Part shown: piece after piece, positions 63,823-64,000 of the stretch
Position numbering within the stretch: the stretch's first letter is position 1
How the letters are laid out: every line of letters begins with the position of its first letter
NCBI GenBank assembly: GCA_002335865.1
Contig: DDCY01000012.1
Span: forward strand, 124,001 to 188,000
Origin: Saprospiraceae bacterium UBA1994
Lineage (GTDB): Bacteria > Bacteroidota > Bacteroidia > Chitinophagales > Saprospiraceae
Length of the DNA stretch: 64,000 bases
Direction: 5' to 3'
Made by a program: the position numbers and the translations under genes
The notes under the pieces: generated by a model
Databases searched by the model: none
What the model was told of the DNA's origin: nothing
What the model saw: the letters and a program-made list of their open reading frames with translations, nothing else

Positions 63823-64000
63823 AGTCAATTATTACCGTAAATGACACAAGGCATAGCTTTCGTAGAAAAAAGTAAAACTTCGATAAATCGATCTCTCATA
63901 TTTTTATTTTCAGTAAATGATACTCATCAATTCAGAGCGAAAGTCATAGAGTATAGTCTTTCGCGAAAATAAGGATGACGTCTAGAAAGATTTTTAATCC

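Noticed and set aside
63937..63964. GCGAAAG / CTTTCGC inverted repeat near the window end
   Set aside because: A 7-bp stem with a 14-base loop and no T-tract is too weak to call a terminator or operator.
63841..63972. 43-codon plus-strand frame after the epimerase
   Set aside because: It is short, lacks motifs and a promoter, and could arise by chance in AT-rich DNA.
1..64000. tRNA, rRNA, CRISPR arrays, insertion sequences, riboswitches
   Set aside because: No cloverleaf-type TTCGAATC arms, direct-repeat/spacer series, transposase motifs or known riboswitch cores were seen by eye; a covariance-model scan would be needed to exclude them fully.

Overview
The window looks like a stretch of chromosome from a member of the phylum Bacteroidota, probably a Saprospiria or Chitinophagia-like lineage. 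The evidence is indirect but consistent. The DNA is AT-rich. Promoter-like boxes match the Bacteroidota TAnnTTTG type, and Shine-Dalgarno sequences are weak. Type IX secretion (T9SS) signals recur: one gliding-type C-terminal domain, two type A sorting tails, a PorP/SprF protein and a PorE-like OmpA protein. Other markers are a GSCFA protein, an S46 dipeptidyl peptidase, an alpha/beta-fused 2-oxoacid dehydrogenase E1, and the neighbours birA, rsfS and ftsH. No 16S rRNA, tRNA, CRISPR array, insertion sequence, prophage or integration scar was recognised, so the species cannot be fixed.

Layout. Positions 1-12.3 kb hold the end of a T9SS cargo protein, a DUF1015 protein, an amidohydrolase, an ECF sigma factor with a tiny anti-sigma-like partner, gyrB, tsaE, a small protein with an apparently broken start, mfd and a GSCFA protein. 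Positions 12.8-13.9 kb encode a PorP/SprF protein. Positions 14.2-20.8 kb are a complete Na+-translocating NADH:quinone reductase operon, nqrABCDEF, with a good promoter in front and perfect 21-bp hairpins on both sides. Positions 21-26 kb hold an alpha/beta hydrolase, a ten-Asp-box T9SS propeller protein and a Xer recombinase. Positions 26-32 kb hold a TPR protein, a PorE-like TPR/propeller/OmpA protein and rlmD. Positions 32-41 kb hold rfbA, a flippase-like membrane protein, ftsH, rsfS, birA, cinA and a lipoylated E2 acyltransferase. Positions 41-49 kb hold a second OmpA-type lipoprotein overlapping the E2 gene, a periplasmic thioredoxin, dprA, a TMTC-like membrane protein and a sugar isomerase. 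Positions 49-64 kb hold a TonB receptor-like protein, the fused E1, an S46 peptidase, an M1 peptidase and a membrane protein in one run, an ASPIC/UnbV T9SS protein, anmK and an NAD-dependent epimerase.

How the genes fit together. The Nqr complex would generate a sodium gradient. The envelope genes form two layers: secretion-apparatus candidates (PorP/SprF and the two TPR-propeller-OmpA proteins) and cargo or digestive proteins (propellers, S46 and M1 peptidases, TonB receptor) of a peptide-using heterotroph. E1 and E2 of a 2-oxoacid dehydrogenase lie about 10 kb apart on opposite strands, with no E3 here.

Most of the window is ordinary core genome. I did not find a clear, self-contained new system. 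The observations most worth following are a membrane-anchored NqrA, a second OmpA lipoprotein whose peptidoglycan-binding residues are changed while it gains a SPOR-like tail, two small secreted proteins split by single-base frameshifts, and a 20-bp dyad with two promoter boxes ahead of rfbA.
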